NCBI RefSeq assembly: GCF_002583555.1
Contig: NZ_BEGX01000052.1
Location: 390,068 to 454,067 of the forward strand
Direction: 5' to 3'
DNA length: 64,000 nt
DNA from: Pseudonocardia sp. N23
GTDB taxonomy: Bacteria; Actinomycetota; Actinomycetes; Mycobacteriales; Pseudonocardiaceae
Numbering within the stretch: position 1 is the first letter of the stretch; each line of letters begins with the position of its first letter. This document shows, piece by piece, positions 28,721 through 38,081 of this stretch. A program made the translations under genes and the position numbers. The notes under the pieces are model-generated. The model saw only the letters and a list, made by a program, of their open reading frames with translations. It ran no database searches and was not told where the DNA came from.

Positions 28721-29011
28721 TCAGTTGACGACCGCGAGGACGTCACGCGCGGAGAGGATGAGGTACTCCTCGCCGTTGTACTTCACCTCGGTGCCGCCGT
28801 ACTTCGAGTAGATGACGACGTCGCCCACGGCCACGTCGAGCGGCACGCGGTTACCGTTGTCGTCGATACGACCCGGGCCCACAGCCAGGACCTTGCCCTC
28901 CTGGGGCTTCTCCTTGGCGGTGTCCGGGATGACGATGCCCGAGGCGGTAGTGGTCTCCGCCTCGCTGGCCTGGACGACGATCTTGTCCTCGAGCGGCTTG
29001 ATGTTCGCCAC
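28721..29011 (-). CDS. groES: 10-kDa co-chaperonin GroES
   Basis: 96 residues, the lid of the GroEL chamber. Conserved [20 protein letters not shown] (mobile-loop region), [20 protein letters not shown] and [23 protein letters not shown] 29011 has GGAGG 7 bases upstream. First gene of the groES-groEL operon, controlled by the CIRCE site upstream. Confidence 0.97.
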   Translation of the reverse strand: MANIKPLEDKIVVQASEAETTTASGIVIPDTAKEKPQEGKVLAVGPGRIDDNGNRVPLDVAVGDVVIYSKYGGTEVKYNGEEYLILSARDVLAVVN

Positions 29012-29121
29012 TGGATGACCTCCCCTTCCATGGGGTACGAACTCAATTGACCTATGGCAACTGACAGTCGTCCGGGAGCCCCGCCGTCGCGGGTGCCGGG
29101 GCGTCCCGATCGCACTGTGCT

Positions 29122-29148
29122 CTGGCACTCTACCCATGAGACTGCCAA
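29122..29148. promoter_or_regulatory. CIRCE operator (HrcA binding site)
   Basis: CTGGCACTC, nine bases, then GACTGCCAA, matching the TTGGCACTC-N9-GAGTGCCAA palindrome at 16 of 18 arm positions. It lies 111 bases upstream of groES and 24 bases before the divergent gene at 29172, so HrcA could affect both. Confidence 0.88.
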
Positions 29149-29171
29149 CCGCTCAACGTCGGGAGTGAACC

Positions 29172-29804
29172 GTGTCGCAGGGAAGTGCCGGACCGGGCCG
29201 GACGGGGCCGGCATCCGGGTCCCGGCCACCCCCGACCGCGACCGCCGTCGCCGCGCTCGTCGCGTCGTTGCTGGTCCTGGCGTCGGCGTTGACGGTCTTC
29301 CTGCTGCGCGACGACCTGCTGAACCGCCGGGTCGTCGGCACCGCGTCCGCGGCGGCGGCCACCGTGGGCGGACCGGGTACCGGAGTCGGGGCGGGGACGA
29401 CGACCCCGCCGGGGTCGCTGTCGGCGGGTGATCCGTCGGCGGCGCTGCAGCAGCAGGTCGGGAACGACCGCAGCCGCGCGGAGGGCCTCGTCGGGCGGTG
29501 GGTGCCGCAGATCGGGTCGAAGGCGCCGGGCCTGGTCGTCAACGGCCGGACGTTCGACGAGTCGTCGATCCTGGCCGACTTCACCGTGTCCCGCTCGCGG
29601 TTCCCGCAGGCGCTGCTGGTGCGCTCCGACGACTTCACGAGCTTCCGCCGCGGCGGCTTCTGGGTGACGCTCGTCGCGCAGCCGTTCGCCACCGCGCAGG
29701 ACGCCAACGCCTGGTGCGACCAGCAGGGACTGCTGCGCGACGACTGCTTCGCGAAACGCCTGTCGCACACCGAGGGACCGGAGGGCAACAGCCTCGCCCG
29801 GTGA
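29172..29804 (+). CDS. Membrane-anchored protein, unknown function
   Basis: 210 residues: a short Pro/Gly-rich cytoplasmic start, one transmembrane helix (AVAALVASLLVLASALTVFLL, ~24-44, followed by RDDLLNRR), an Ala/Gly/Thr linker and a C-terminal soluble domain (~95-210). That domain has GLVGRWVPQIGSKAPGLVVN, FDESSILADFTVSRSRF, a YxxLxRSDDF-like ALLVRSDDFTSF strand, GGFWVTLVAQPF, and two Cys (AWCDQQGLLRDDCFA) that may form a disulfide. The pattern resembles SPOR-like external domains but I would not assign it. GTG 29172. Divergent from groES, with CIRCE just upstream. Confidence 0.65.
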   Translation: MSQGSAGPGRTGPASGSRPPPTATAVAALVASLLVLASALTVFLLRDDLLNRRVVGTASAAAATVGGPGTGVGAGTTTPPGSLSAGDPSAALQQQVGNDRSRAEGLVGRWVPQIGSKAPGLVVNGRTFDESSILADFTVSRSRFPQALLVRSDDFTSFRRGGFWVTLVAQPFATAQDANAWCDQQGLLRDDCFAKRLSHTEGPEGNSLAR

Positions 29805-29837
29805 TCGGTGCGGCGATCGGGCCGTACGGTTGTCGTC

Positions 29838-30773
29838 ATGACGACGATCGGCTCCAGCGACCTGGACGTCTCCCGGCTGTGCCTCGGCGGCAACGTGTTC
29901 GGGTGGACCATCGACGAGGACGACTCCTTCGCGGTCCTCGACGCCTATGTCGCGGCGGGTGGCAACTTCATCGACACCGCCGACTCCTACTTCTGGCGCA
30001 AGCCCGGCAACAGCGGCGGCGAGTCCGAGACCATCATCGGCAACTGGATGGCCGCCCGCGGCAACCGCGACAGCGTCGTGATCGCGACGAAGGTCGGCAA
30101 CCTGCCGAGCAGGCCCGGCCTGTCCGCGGCGAACATCGCCGAGGCCACCGACGACTGCCTGCGCCGGCTGCGCACCGACCGCATCGACCTGATGTACGCA
30201 CACAAGGACGACGAGTCGGTCGCCCAGGAGGAGACCCTCGATGCGTTCGCGACGCTGGTGAAGGCCGGCAAGGTGCGGACGCTGGGCGCGTCGAACTTCA
30301 CCGCGGAGCGGCTGCGCTCGGCGCTGGAGATCTCCGACCGCGACGGGCTGCCCCGCTACGAGGCCGTCCAGCCGCACTACAACCTGATGGAGCGCAACGA
30401 CTTCGAGGCGTCCCAGGCGCCGCTGCTGCAGGCGGAGGACATCGCGTGCCTGCCGTACTACGCGCTCGCCAAGGGCTTCCTGACGGGCAAGTACCGCGAC
30501 GGGGGCCCGTCGGTCGACAGCGTCCGCGCCGAGGGTGCCCTTGAGTACCTCGACGACCGCGGCAGGGCCGTACTGGCCGCGCTCGACGAGATCGCCGCGG
30601 GCCACGAGGTGCCGGTGGCCGCGGTGGCACTGGCCTGGCTGGCCGCGCAGCCGACCGTGGCGGCTCCGATCGCGAGCGCCCGCACGCCCGAGCAGCTGGC
30701 CGCCCTGCTGCCGGTGCTGGACCTGGACCTGACCGACGACGAGCTCCGGCTGCTCTCCCACGTGAGCGACTGA
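29838..30773 (+). CDS. Aldo/keto reductase
   Basis: 311 residues of NAD(P)H-dependent oxidoreductase fold. N-terminal SRLCLGGNVFGWTID, catalytic Asp/Tyr in FIDTADSYFW (~47-53), catalytic Lys in VIATKVGNLPSRPGL (~84), His in DLMYAHKDDESV (~120), then the cofactor-binding GASNFTAERL and the GKYR/ASARTPEQL region late in the chain. Tetrad complete. ATG 29838 lies 33 bases after the membrane-protein gene. Substrate unknown. Confidence 0.88.
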   Translation: MTTIGSSDLDVSRLCLGGNVFGWTIDEDDSFAVLDAYVAAGGNFIDTADSYFWRKPGNSGGESETIIGNWMAARGNRDSVVIATKVGNLPSRPGLSAANIAEATDDCLRRLRTDRIDLMYAHKDDESVAQEETLDAFATLVKAGKVRTLGASNFTAERLRSALEISDRDGLPRYEAVQPHYNLMERNDFEASQAPLLQAEDIACLPYYALAKGFLTGKYRDGGPSVDSVRAEGALEYLDDRGRAVLAALDEIAAGHEVPVAAVALAWLAAQPTVAAPIASARTPEQLAALLPVLDLDLTDDELRLLSHVSD

Positions 30774-30778
30774 CCCCT

Positions 30779-30818
30779 GTGCGTGGCGATGGTCGCTCCG
30801 GCGACTGTTGCCGCTCAC
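30779..30818. repeat. 40-bp palindromic element, family A copy 2
   Basis: GTGCGTGGCGATGGTCGC (30779-30796), loop TCCG, GCGACTGTTGCCGCTCAC (30801-30818). In RNA the stem forms with one mismatch and four G-U pairs. The arms differ from copy 1 at 12777 by two and three bases. It separates the convergent aldo/keto reductase and tsaD genes. Confidence 0.72.
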
Positions 30819-30862
30819 GAGGGTCGGCCGGCACCGCCGCCTCGGGCACGGCGGTGCCGGGG

Positions 30863-31908
<1,046 letters not shown>

Positions 31909-31912
<4 letters not shown>

Positions 31913-32385
31913 GTCCGTGCGTCCCTCCGCATCGTGTAGGCGTCGGCCCCCGACGGCCGGTAGTACCGCTTGCGCACGCCGACGATCTCGAAACCCTCGG
32001 ACTCGTACAGCCCGCGGGCCGGCTCGTTGTCCGTGCGCACCTCGAGGAAGATCGTGGCCCCCACCTGGTCGGCGGCGTCGAGCAGCCGGTGCAGCAGGAC
32101 GCGGCCCAGGCCGCGGCCCTGGTGGGCGGGGTCCACGCCGATGGTGTGCACCTCGGCCTCCGGCTGCGGCGGACCCGCCGTGAACGCGAGCCCCGCGTAG
32201 CCGACGAGCAGGTCACCGCTGCGGACACCGACGTAGACGTGCCCGGCGCCGATCTCGTCACGGAACGCGCTCGCGCTCCACGGGTCGTCTCCGGGGAAGA
32301 GCAGTTCCTCCAGCTCGGCGCAGCGGGCGGCGTCGGAACGCAGCAGCGGCCCGACGACGACGCGTTCCTCGTCCGCGGAGGTCAC
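31909..32385 (-). CDS. rimI: Ribosomal protein S18-alanine N-acetyltransferase RimI-like
   Basis: 158 residues of GNAT fold. Acetyl-CoA loop in [20 protein letters not shown], followed by [20 protein letters not shown] and [10 protein letters not shown], the RimI-type C-terminus. GTG 32385 overlaps the tsaB stop by GTGA and its stop overlaps the tsaD start likewise. The tsaB-rimI-tsaD order is standard in actinobacteria. The actual substrate in these bacteria may be broader than S18. Confidence 0.92.
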
Positions 32386-33056
32386 GCACTCACCCGTTTC
32401 CGGGCCCCCGGCTCCACTGCGTCGGGTCGGCGCAGGTACAGCGGGCGCACCGGACCCGGCTCGGCGCCGGAGCGCAGCGCGTCGGCGGCCACCGCGACCA
32501 GCCCCGTCACCCCGGGTGTCGCCGGCCCGACGACGGGCAGGCCCGTGACCTCGGCTTTCTCCCCCGCCGCGGCGACCGACGGGAAGCCTGCCAGCCGCTC
32601 GACGAGTACCGCGGGCGCCTCGACGTGCGGACCCGTGATGCGGGCGCCCTCGGCGTCGTAGCCCGCCCAGTAGACCTCGCGGCGCCGCGCGTCGGTGACG
32701 ACGAGCAGGTTGCCGGACAACCGTTGTGCACACGCCTCGCGGGCGATCGCGTCGTGCGAGCAGACGCCGTGCACGGGCTTGCCGAGTGCGTCGCCCAGTG
32801 CGGCGGCGGTGACCATCCCGACCCGCAGCCCGGTGAACGGGCCGGGCCCGGCACCGGTGACGATCGCGTCGACGTCGCGCAGCGCGACACCGGCCTCCGC
32901 GCAGGCGGCGAGCACGTTGGGCATGAGGAGCTCGCCGTGCTTGCGGGCGTCGGCGGACACCCGCTCCGCGCGTACGACCGGAGCTCCGGCGGGCGGCAGC
33001 TCCACCACGCCCGCGGTCACGGTCGACGTCGCGGTGTCCAGGGCCAGAACCAGCAC
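32382..33056 (-). CDS. tsaB: t6A biosynthesis protein TsaB
   Basis: 224 residues of the ASKHA fold, an inactive paralogue of TsaD needed as its scaffold. MLVLALDTATSTVTAGVVEL start, DAIVTGAGPGPFTGLRVGMV and ALGKPVHGVCSHDAIARE are the family signatures. It lacks the metal-binding HxxxH of TsaD, as expected. A 23-base gap separates it from the HAD gene, and it overlaps rimI. Confidence 0.94.
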   Translation of the reverse strand: MLVLALDTATSTVTAGVVELPPAGAPVVRAERVSADARKHGELLMPNVLAACAEAGVALRDVDAIVTGAGPGPFTGLRVGMVTAAALGDALGKPVHGVCSHDAIAREACAQRLSGNLLVVTDARRREVYWAGYDAEGARITGPHVEAPAVLVERLAGFPSVAAAGEKAEVTGLPVVGPATPGVTGLVAVAADALRSGAEPGPVRPLYLRRPDAVEPGARKRVSA

Positions 33057-33079
33057 CCGGCCAGCCTACGAGCCGTCGT

Positions 33080-33790
33080 TCACCAGCCGCGCACGACGTC
33101 CGGCAGCTCGGCGAGCCGCTGGATGACGGCGTCGGGCGAGACGTCGACAGGCACCTGCTGGTCGGGCGGGATCTCGCTGTGCGGCACCAGGACCGCTCGC
33201 ATCCCGAGCGCCTTGGCCCCGCTGATGTCGTCGTAGGGACGGTCGCCGACGAACACGCATGCGGCCGGGTCGTCGACACCCACCGACGCCATCGCCGCCC
33301 GGAACGCCGACGGGTGCGGCTTGGTGAACGGCAGGTCGCTCGACCAGGTGCGGCCGTCGAACAGGTCGAGGACGCCGTCGCGGCGCAGCCAGTCGTCGTG
33401 CCAGTCGCCGGGCCACATCGTCGACGACAGGATGCCCAGCCGCAGGCTGTCGGCCTTGAGCGCGCGCAGCATCGGCGGGGCCTCGGGGTCGGTGTGGGTG
33501 GCCTGCACCCAGTGGTCGCGGTAGGCGGCCAACGCCTGGGCGTGCTCGTCGTCGCGGTGGTCGGCGGCGGCGTCGGCCAGGACGTCGGCGATGGTGAACG
33601 CCTTGGCGCCGTCACGGATGCCGGTCCAGCGGGCAGTGTCGGCGGCCGCGAGGGCGTCGGCCAGCTCCGCGGCCCGCGTCGCGTCGCCGGCGTGGCGCAG
33701 CTCGGCGTAGGCGCGCCAGCCCATGCGGAAGTCCATCGTGCGCCACGGGGTGAGGGTGCCGCCCCAGTCGAAGATGACCGCTCTGATCAC
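33080..33790 (-). CDS. HAD-family hydrolase
   Basis: 236 residues. HAD motif I VIFDWGGTLTPW (with Gly-Gly after the first Asp, so the second Asp of DxD is Gly), motif II LGILSSTMW, motif III Lys in LPFTKPHPSAF, motif IV VFVGDRPYDDISGAKALGM. The change DxD to DxG at motif I suggests reduced phosphatase activity or a different chemistry, as in some HAD members. Starts at GTG 33790, overlapping tsaE. An unusual guest between tsaE and tsaB. Confidence 0.85.
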   Translation of the reverse strand: MIRAVIFDWGGTLTPWRTMDFRMGWRAYAELRHAGDATRAAELADALAAADTARWTGIRDGAKAFTIADVLADAAADHRDDEHAQALAAYRDHWVQATHTDPEAPPMLRALKADSLRLGILSSTMWPGDWHDDWLRRDGVLDLFDGRTWSSDLPFTKPHPSAFRAAMASVGVDDPAACVFVGDRPYDDISGAKALGMRAVLVPHSEIPPDQQVPVDVSPDAVIQRLAELPDVVRGW

Positions 33791-34254
33791 GCGGGCGACA
33801 CCCGCTGCACGGTGGCGACGCGCACGTCGTCGGGGCGCCGCTCCAGGCGCACCAGCACGTGCGACGACGACAGCCGCTCCGCCACGCCCTCGCCCCACTC
33901 GACGACGACGACGGCCGTCGTGAGGTCGGTGTCGAGGTCGAGGTCGTCGAGCTCGTCGGCGACGTCGATGCCCGACGAGCCGAGCCGGTAGGCGTCGACG
34001 TGCACCAGCGGCACCCCGGCGCCGCCCGGGGCGGGCCGGTGCTCGCGGGCGATGACGAACGTCGGTGAGGTGACCGCGCCGCTCACCCCGAGGCCCCGGG
34101 CGATGCCACGGGTCATGGCCGTCTTGCCGGCGCCGAGCGGCCCGGACAGCAGCACCAGGTCGCCCGCGCGCAGCTGGGCGGCCAGCGCCTCGCCGAGGGC
34201 CTCGGTGTCGGCCGGTGCGGGCAGCTCGTGCTCGGCCTCGAAGAGTGCGGTCAT
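33787..34254 (-). CDS. tsaE: t6A biosynthesis ATPase TsaE
   Basis: 155 residues. Walker A LSGPLGAGKTAMTRGIARGL (~41), VTSPTFVIAREHR, the HVDAYRL motif and the VVVVEWGEGVAERL strand typical of TsaE/YjeE. ATG 34254 overlaps the hydrolase stop by ATGA, and its own stop overlaps the HAD start. Drives the TsaBDE cycle. Confidence 0.95.
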   Translation of the reverse strand: MTALFEAEHELPAPADTEALGEALAAQLRAGDLVLLSGPLGAGKTAMTRGIARGLGVSGAVTSPTFVIAREHRPAPGGAGVPLVHVDAYRLGSSGIDVADELDDLDLDTDLTTAVVVVEWGEGVAERLSSSHVLVRLERRPDDVRVATVQRVSPA

Positions 34255-35372
34255 GCCCGCTTCCGCATCCGACGCACCGACCGTCCCGCCGCGACCCGCT
34301 TCGCCGCCGCGTCGATCAGCTCCACCAGTGCGGCGTCGAACTCTGCCGCCCGCTCCATCATCGGCATGTGCCCGACGCCGGACAGCCGCAGCAGCCGCGC
34401 GTCCGGCAGCTCGCCCGCGATCCGCTCGCTGTGGGAGTACGGGATCATCTTGTCGGCGTCCCCGGCCGCGACCAGCACCTCGCACCCCGCCAGCGCGGGC
34501 AGGGCGGCGATCCGGTCGTGCGTGCCGAGGGTGTCGACGAAGTCGGTGAGGGCGTCCACCGCGTTCGCTCCGATCATGGTGTCGACGAGGTCGACCAGCG
34601 CCGGGTCGACCGACCGGTCACCGTAGGCGTAGCTGCGGGTGATCGACCAGATGAGGTCGCCCGCCGCGCGCCGCACGCCCTCGACCAGCTTCGGCTGCAC
34701 CCGGGCCAGCAGCCCGACGCCGCGCAGCAGCGGGTTGGTGCGCGACAGCAGCGTCGCGGACAGTCCCTGGGCGCCCATCTCACCCGCCGACGTCGACACC
34801 AGCGCCACACCCGCGACCCGTTCCGCGAACAGGTCCGGCCGCTGGTCGGCCAGCGCCATGACGGTCATGCCGCCCATCGAGTGCCCGACGAGCACCAGCG
34901 GGCCGTCGGGGGCGAGCGCGCGGATCACCGCGTCGAGGTCGTGGCCGAGCTGGTCGATCGTGCAGGTCTCCCGCGCCGCGCGCTCCGAGCGGCCGTGGCT
35001 GCGCTGGTCGTACATGACGATCCGCACGGCCGGGTGCCGCAGCGCGGTCAGCACCGGCAGCTGCAGCGACCAGGTCCGGCGGTCGAGGGCGAAGCCGTGC
35101 ACCAGCACGACGGTCAGCACCGGGCGGACGTCGGCGGGCGGCTCGATCTCCTCGCACGACAGCCGGACCCCGTCGTCAGCGGTGACCGAGGACTTCTCGC
35201 TGCGCGGTGTCGCCTCGGCGGGCGGCGTCGCGGTCAGCTGGGCGGAGAGGCGGCGCCGGGCGGACGCGACCCGGTTGCGGCGCCGCGCCGCGACCCCGAC
35301 CCCGACCGCGGCCCCCGCCGCGCCGGCGACCCCGCCGGCGATGCCGAGTGCCTGCCACACACCGGGTTTCAC
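34251..35372 (-). CDS. Alpha/beta-hydrolase with N-terminal membrane helix
   Basis: 373 residues. An N-terminal helix (VWQALGIAGGVAGAAGAAVG VGVA region, ~5-28) followed by basic residues suggests a membrane anchor. The hydrolase has VVLVHGFALDRRTW, VMYDQRSHGRS, nucleophile elbow VLVGHSMGGMTVMALADQ (~170), late Asp in VLVAAGDADKMIP and His in LSGVGHMPMMERA; triad complete. Overlaps alr and tsaE by four bases each. Homologues at this place in the alr-tsaE operon are common in actinobacteria (Rv3425-region analogue not certain); a substrate in envelope metabolism is possible. Confidence 0.86.
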   Translation of the reverse strand: MKPGVWQALGIAGGVAGAAGAAVGVGVAARRRNRVASARRRLSAQLTATPPAEATPRSEKSSVTADDGVRLSCEEIEPPADVRPVLTVVLVHGFALDRRTWSLQLPVLTALRHPAVRIVMYDQRSHGRSERAARETCTIDQLGHDLDAVIRALAPDGPLVLVGHSMGGMTVMALADQRPDLFAERVAGVALVSTSAGEMGAQGLSATLLSRTNPLLRGVGLLARVQPKLVEGVRRAAGDLIWSITRSYAYGDRSVDPALVDLVDTMIGANAVDALTDFVDTLGTHDRIAALPALAGCEVLVAAGDADKMIPYSHSERIAGELPDARLLRLSGVGHMPMMERAAEFDAALVELIDAAAKRVAAGRSVRRMRKRA

Positions 35373-36553
35373 GCCGGGTCCCCCGCGGTGCCGGTCACGA
35401 CGGTGCGGGTGACGCGGCGCGCCTGCACGCCGGTGACGACCTCGTAGTGGATGGTCCCCAGCTCGTCCGCCCATTCCTGGGCGGTCGGTCCGCCACCGTC
35501 CCCCGGACCGAACAGCACCGCCACGTCACCCTCCCGCACCTCGGGTTCGTCGTCCGGGCCGCAGTCGACGACGACCTGGTCCATGCACACCCGGCCGACC
35601 ACCGGCAGCGACCGTCCCGCGAGCCACACCCGCATCCGGCCGCCGAAGTTCATGCGCCGCGGGACCCCGTCGCCGTAGCCGAGCGGGACCAGCGCGAGCG
35701 TCGTGTCCTGCGTCGTCGTGAACTCGTGCCCGTACGACACGCCCTCGCCGGCACGCACCCGCTTCACCATGACGACCCTGGCGCGCAATGTCATCGCCGG
35801 CCGCAGGGGGCTCTCGGCGACCGGCCGGTCGAACGGGTCGAGTCCGTACACCGCGATGCCGGGGCGGACCAGGTCGTAGTGCAGGTCCGGCCGCGCCATC
35901 GTGGCCGCGGAGTTGGCGAGATGGCGGATCGGTCGCAGCCCGCGCCCGCACGCGAGGCGCCACGCGGCGTCCAGGCGCGCCGCCTGGGCGTCGGTCACCG
36001 GGTGGTGGGCGACGTCGGCGAACGCCAGGTGCGACCACACCGCGACGACCTCGCACTGCCCCGACGCCGCCGCCTCGGCCGCCGCGTCGACCAGGTCCGG
36101 CCAGTCGTCCTCGGTGCTGCCGTTGCGGCTCAGGCCGGTGTCGACCTTCAGGTGCAGCCGCGCGGGCAGGCCCGCGCGGCGGGCGCCGTCGAGGACCCGG
36201 TCCAGGTGCGCGAGCGACGACACCGACAGGTCGACGCCCGCCGCCACCGCCGGGGCGAAGTCCTCACCGGGCAGGTGCAGCCACGACAGCACCGGGGCGT
36301 CGATCCCCGCCGCGCGCAGCGCGAGCGCCTCGTCGAGGGTGCACACCCCGAGCCACGTCGCGCCGGCCTCCAGGGCCGCTCCCGCGACGTCGGCCGCGCC
36401 GTGGCCGTAGCCGTCGGCCTTGACGACGACCATCGTCGCCGCCCCCGACTCCGCCGCCGACCGCGACAAGAGCCCGACGTTGTGCCGCACCGCCGCGAGA
36501 TCGACGACCACCTCGGCACGCGGTCCGGGGTCGGTCGGTATCGGCTGCGCCAC
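35369..36553 (-). CDS. alr: Alanine racemase
   Basis: 394 residues, PLP-dependent, supplying D-alanine for peptidoglycan. The PLP lysine is in MVVVKADGYGHGAADV (~43), the catalytic Tyr in GVSYGHEFTT (~271), and RPGIAVYGLDPF and RVCMDQVVVDCG are conserved barrel/C-terminal motifs. GTG 36553. First gene of a tightly overlapping operon alr-hydrolase-tsaE-HAD-tsaB-rimI-tsaD. Confidence 0.96.
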   Translation of the reverse strand: MAQPIPTDPGPRAEVVVDLAAVRHNVGLLSRSAAESGAATMVVVKADGYGHGAADVAGAALEAGATWLGVCTLDEALALRAAGIDAPVLSWLHLPGEDFAPAVAAGVDLSVSSLAHLDRVLDGARRAGLPARLHLKVDTGLSRNGSTEDDWPDLVDAAAEAAASGQCEVVAVWSHLAFADVAHHPVTDAQAARLDAAWRLACGRGLRPIRHLANSAATMARPDLHYDLVRPGIAVYGLDPFDRPVAESPLRPAMTLRARVVMVKRVRAGEGVSYGHEFTTTQDTTLALVPLGYGDGVPRRMNFGGRMRVWLAGRSLPVVGRVCMDQVVVDCGPDDEPEVREGDVAVLFGPGDGGGPTAQEWADELGTIHYEVVTGVQARRVTRTVVTGTAGDPA

Positions 36554-36655
36554 GTCCGCATCATCGCACCCGCACCCCCGCCCCGTCCGGGCGTTCGGCG
36601 CCGCCCCCGGCTCCGACGTGTGGCGGCGTGGCCACCGTCACCACGGGGCCGCCGG

Positions 36656-37186
36656 TCAGCAGTTCCCGGCGTCGGGGGCCGGGTGCGCCGCGCCGGCGCA
36701 CCGGCCGTGGACGTGGGTGCGCAGCTGCTCGCCGATCTCACCGAGCGCCGCGATCTGGGTGGGGCCCAGCGGGTCGAGCACCAGGTGCCGGACGGCGGCC
36801 ACGTGCCCAGGGGCCGCGTCGACCACCTTCTCCCAGCCGGCAGCGGTCAGGATCGCGACGGTGTAGCGGCCGTCGCCGGGGTCCGGTTCGCGCCGGACGA
36901 ACCCCCGCTGCTCCAGCCGCTTGACGACGTTGGACAGCCGCGACAGCGAGCCGCCGGTCAGCTCGGCGAGCACGCTCATCCGCAGCGCCCGCTCCGGCGC
37001 CATGGAGAGCCGGCTGAGCGTCAGGTACTCGAACAGGTTGACGGCCGAGTCGTGCTGGAGCTGGGCGTCGAGCGCTGCGGGCAGCTGCAGGACGAGCTGG
37101 GCGACGGCGATCCACGCCTGCTGCTCGTCGTCGGAGAGCCAGCGCGGTGCGTCGTCGGCAGCCGTGTGGGTGGGGCGGGCGGCCAT
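36656..37186 (-). CDS. MarR-family transcriptional regulator
   Basis: 176 residues. Winged-helix core: FEYLTLSRLSMAPERALRMS, VLAELTGGSLSRLSNVVKRL (recognition helix), EQRGFVRREPDPGDGRYTVA (wing). A C-terminal Cys-containing tail (HVHGRCAGAAHPAPDAGNC, two Cys) is unusual and might be redox-active. Divergent from an azoreductase gene, with two dyad operators in the 101-base spacer; by analogy with MarR/azoreductase pairs it probably represses that gene and itself and is relieved by quinone-like or thiol-reactive compounds. Confidence 0.87.
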   Translation of the reverse strand: MAARPTHTAADDAPRWLSDDEQQAWIAVAQLVLQLPAALDAQLQHDSAVNLFEYLTLSRLSMAPERALRMSVLAELTGGSLSRLSNVVKRLEQRGFVRREPDPGDGRYTVAILTAAGWEKVVDAAPGHVAAVRHLVLDPLGPTQIAALGEIGEQLRTHVHGRCAGAAHPAPDAGNC

Positions 37187-37222
37187 GTGACGGATCGTAC
37201 GAGGTCGGCCTGCCACGCGAGT

Positions 37223-37265
37223 TGACTTCAAGCGTGAAGTCACGCACTCTAAGTTCAACATTGAA
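37223..37265. promoter_or_regulatory. Two MarR-type operator dyads
   Basis: TGACTTCA-AGCG-TGAAGTCA (37223-37242) is a perfect 8-base inverted repeat; TTCAA-CA-TTGAA (37254-37265) is a second. Both contain TTCAAnnnTGAA-like cores 27 bases apart. The second ends 22 bases before the azoreductase ATG, and TTGACT at 37222 may be a -35 inside the first. Confidence 0.75.
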
Positions 37266-37287
37266 GTCGATACCGTGGGAGTTCCGC

Positions 37288-37941
37288 ATGACCCTGTTCC
37301 GTCTCGACGCCAGCATCCGCACCGACGGGTCCGCCAGCCGCGAGATCGCCGACATCGTGGAAGCCGAATGGCTCACCGGCCACCCCGGCGACACCGTCGA
37401 GCGCCGCCACATCGGCGTCGACGTCCTGCCCGCCGACGCGTGGGCCGCCGCCGTCGGCGGCGCCATGACCCCCGCCGAGGACCGCACCGCCGAGCAGCGG
37501 GCCGCCGTCACGCTCGCCGCCACCCTCGTCGACGAGCTCGTCGCCGCCGACGCGGTCCTGCTCGCCGTCCCGCTCTACAACTTCGGGGTGTCCCAGCACG
37601 TCAAGACCTGGATGGACCTGGTGATCTCCGACCCGCGCGCCGGCGCCGGATCGGCCCCACTGCTCGCCGGCAAGCCCGTCGTGCTCTGCACCGTCCGGGG
37701 TGGGGCGTACGGAGGGGGGACACCCCGCGAGGGCTGGGACCACTCCACCGGCTACCTCCGGCGCATCCTCGCCGACGTCTGGGGTGCCGACCTCACCGTC
37801 GTCGAGCGGGAGTTCACCCTCGTCGGCGTCAACCCCGCACTCGACGACTTCACCGACCTGGCCGCCGACATGCACCAGGGCGCGCTCGCCTCGGCCCGCG
37901 AAGCGGGCAAGGCCCTCGCAGCGGCCCACGCGGCCGCCTGA
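37288..37941 (+). CDS. FMN-dependent NADH-azoreductase/quinone reductase (AzoR-like)
   Basis: 217 residues of flavodoxin fold. FMN phosphate-binding start FRLDASIRTDGSASREIADI, ADAVLLAVPLYNFGVSQHVK (flavin-binding PLYNFG-type loop), TWMDLVI and VVLCTVRGGAYGG. Full length for AzoR (~200). ATG 37288. Divergent from the MarR gene and likely regulated by it. In vivo role is probably two-electron reduction of quinones or electrophiles. Confidence 0.88.
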   Translation: MTLFRLDASIRTDGSASREIADIVEAEWLTGHPGDTVERRHIGVDVLPADAWAAAVGGAMTPAEDRTAEQRAAVTLAATLVDELVAADAVLLAVPLYNFGVSQHVKTWMDLVISDPRAGAGSAPLLAGKPVVLCTVRGGAYGGGTPREGWDHSTGYLRRILADVWGADLTVVEREFTLVGVNPALDDFTDLAADMHQGALASAREAGKALAAAHAAA

Positions 37942-38081
37942 CCTGCCCGAGCACCCCGACCTGCCCCCTGACCCCGGAGCCCTGACCCCTCATCCGGCAT
38001 CCCGCGCCCCGGCGTCCCGGCGTCCCGGCGTACCTGCCGCGCGTCACGTCGTCCGCCGGTCCCTCGTCCGCCGGTCCGTCG

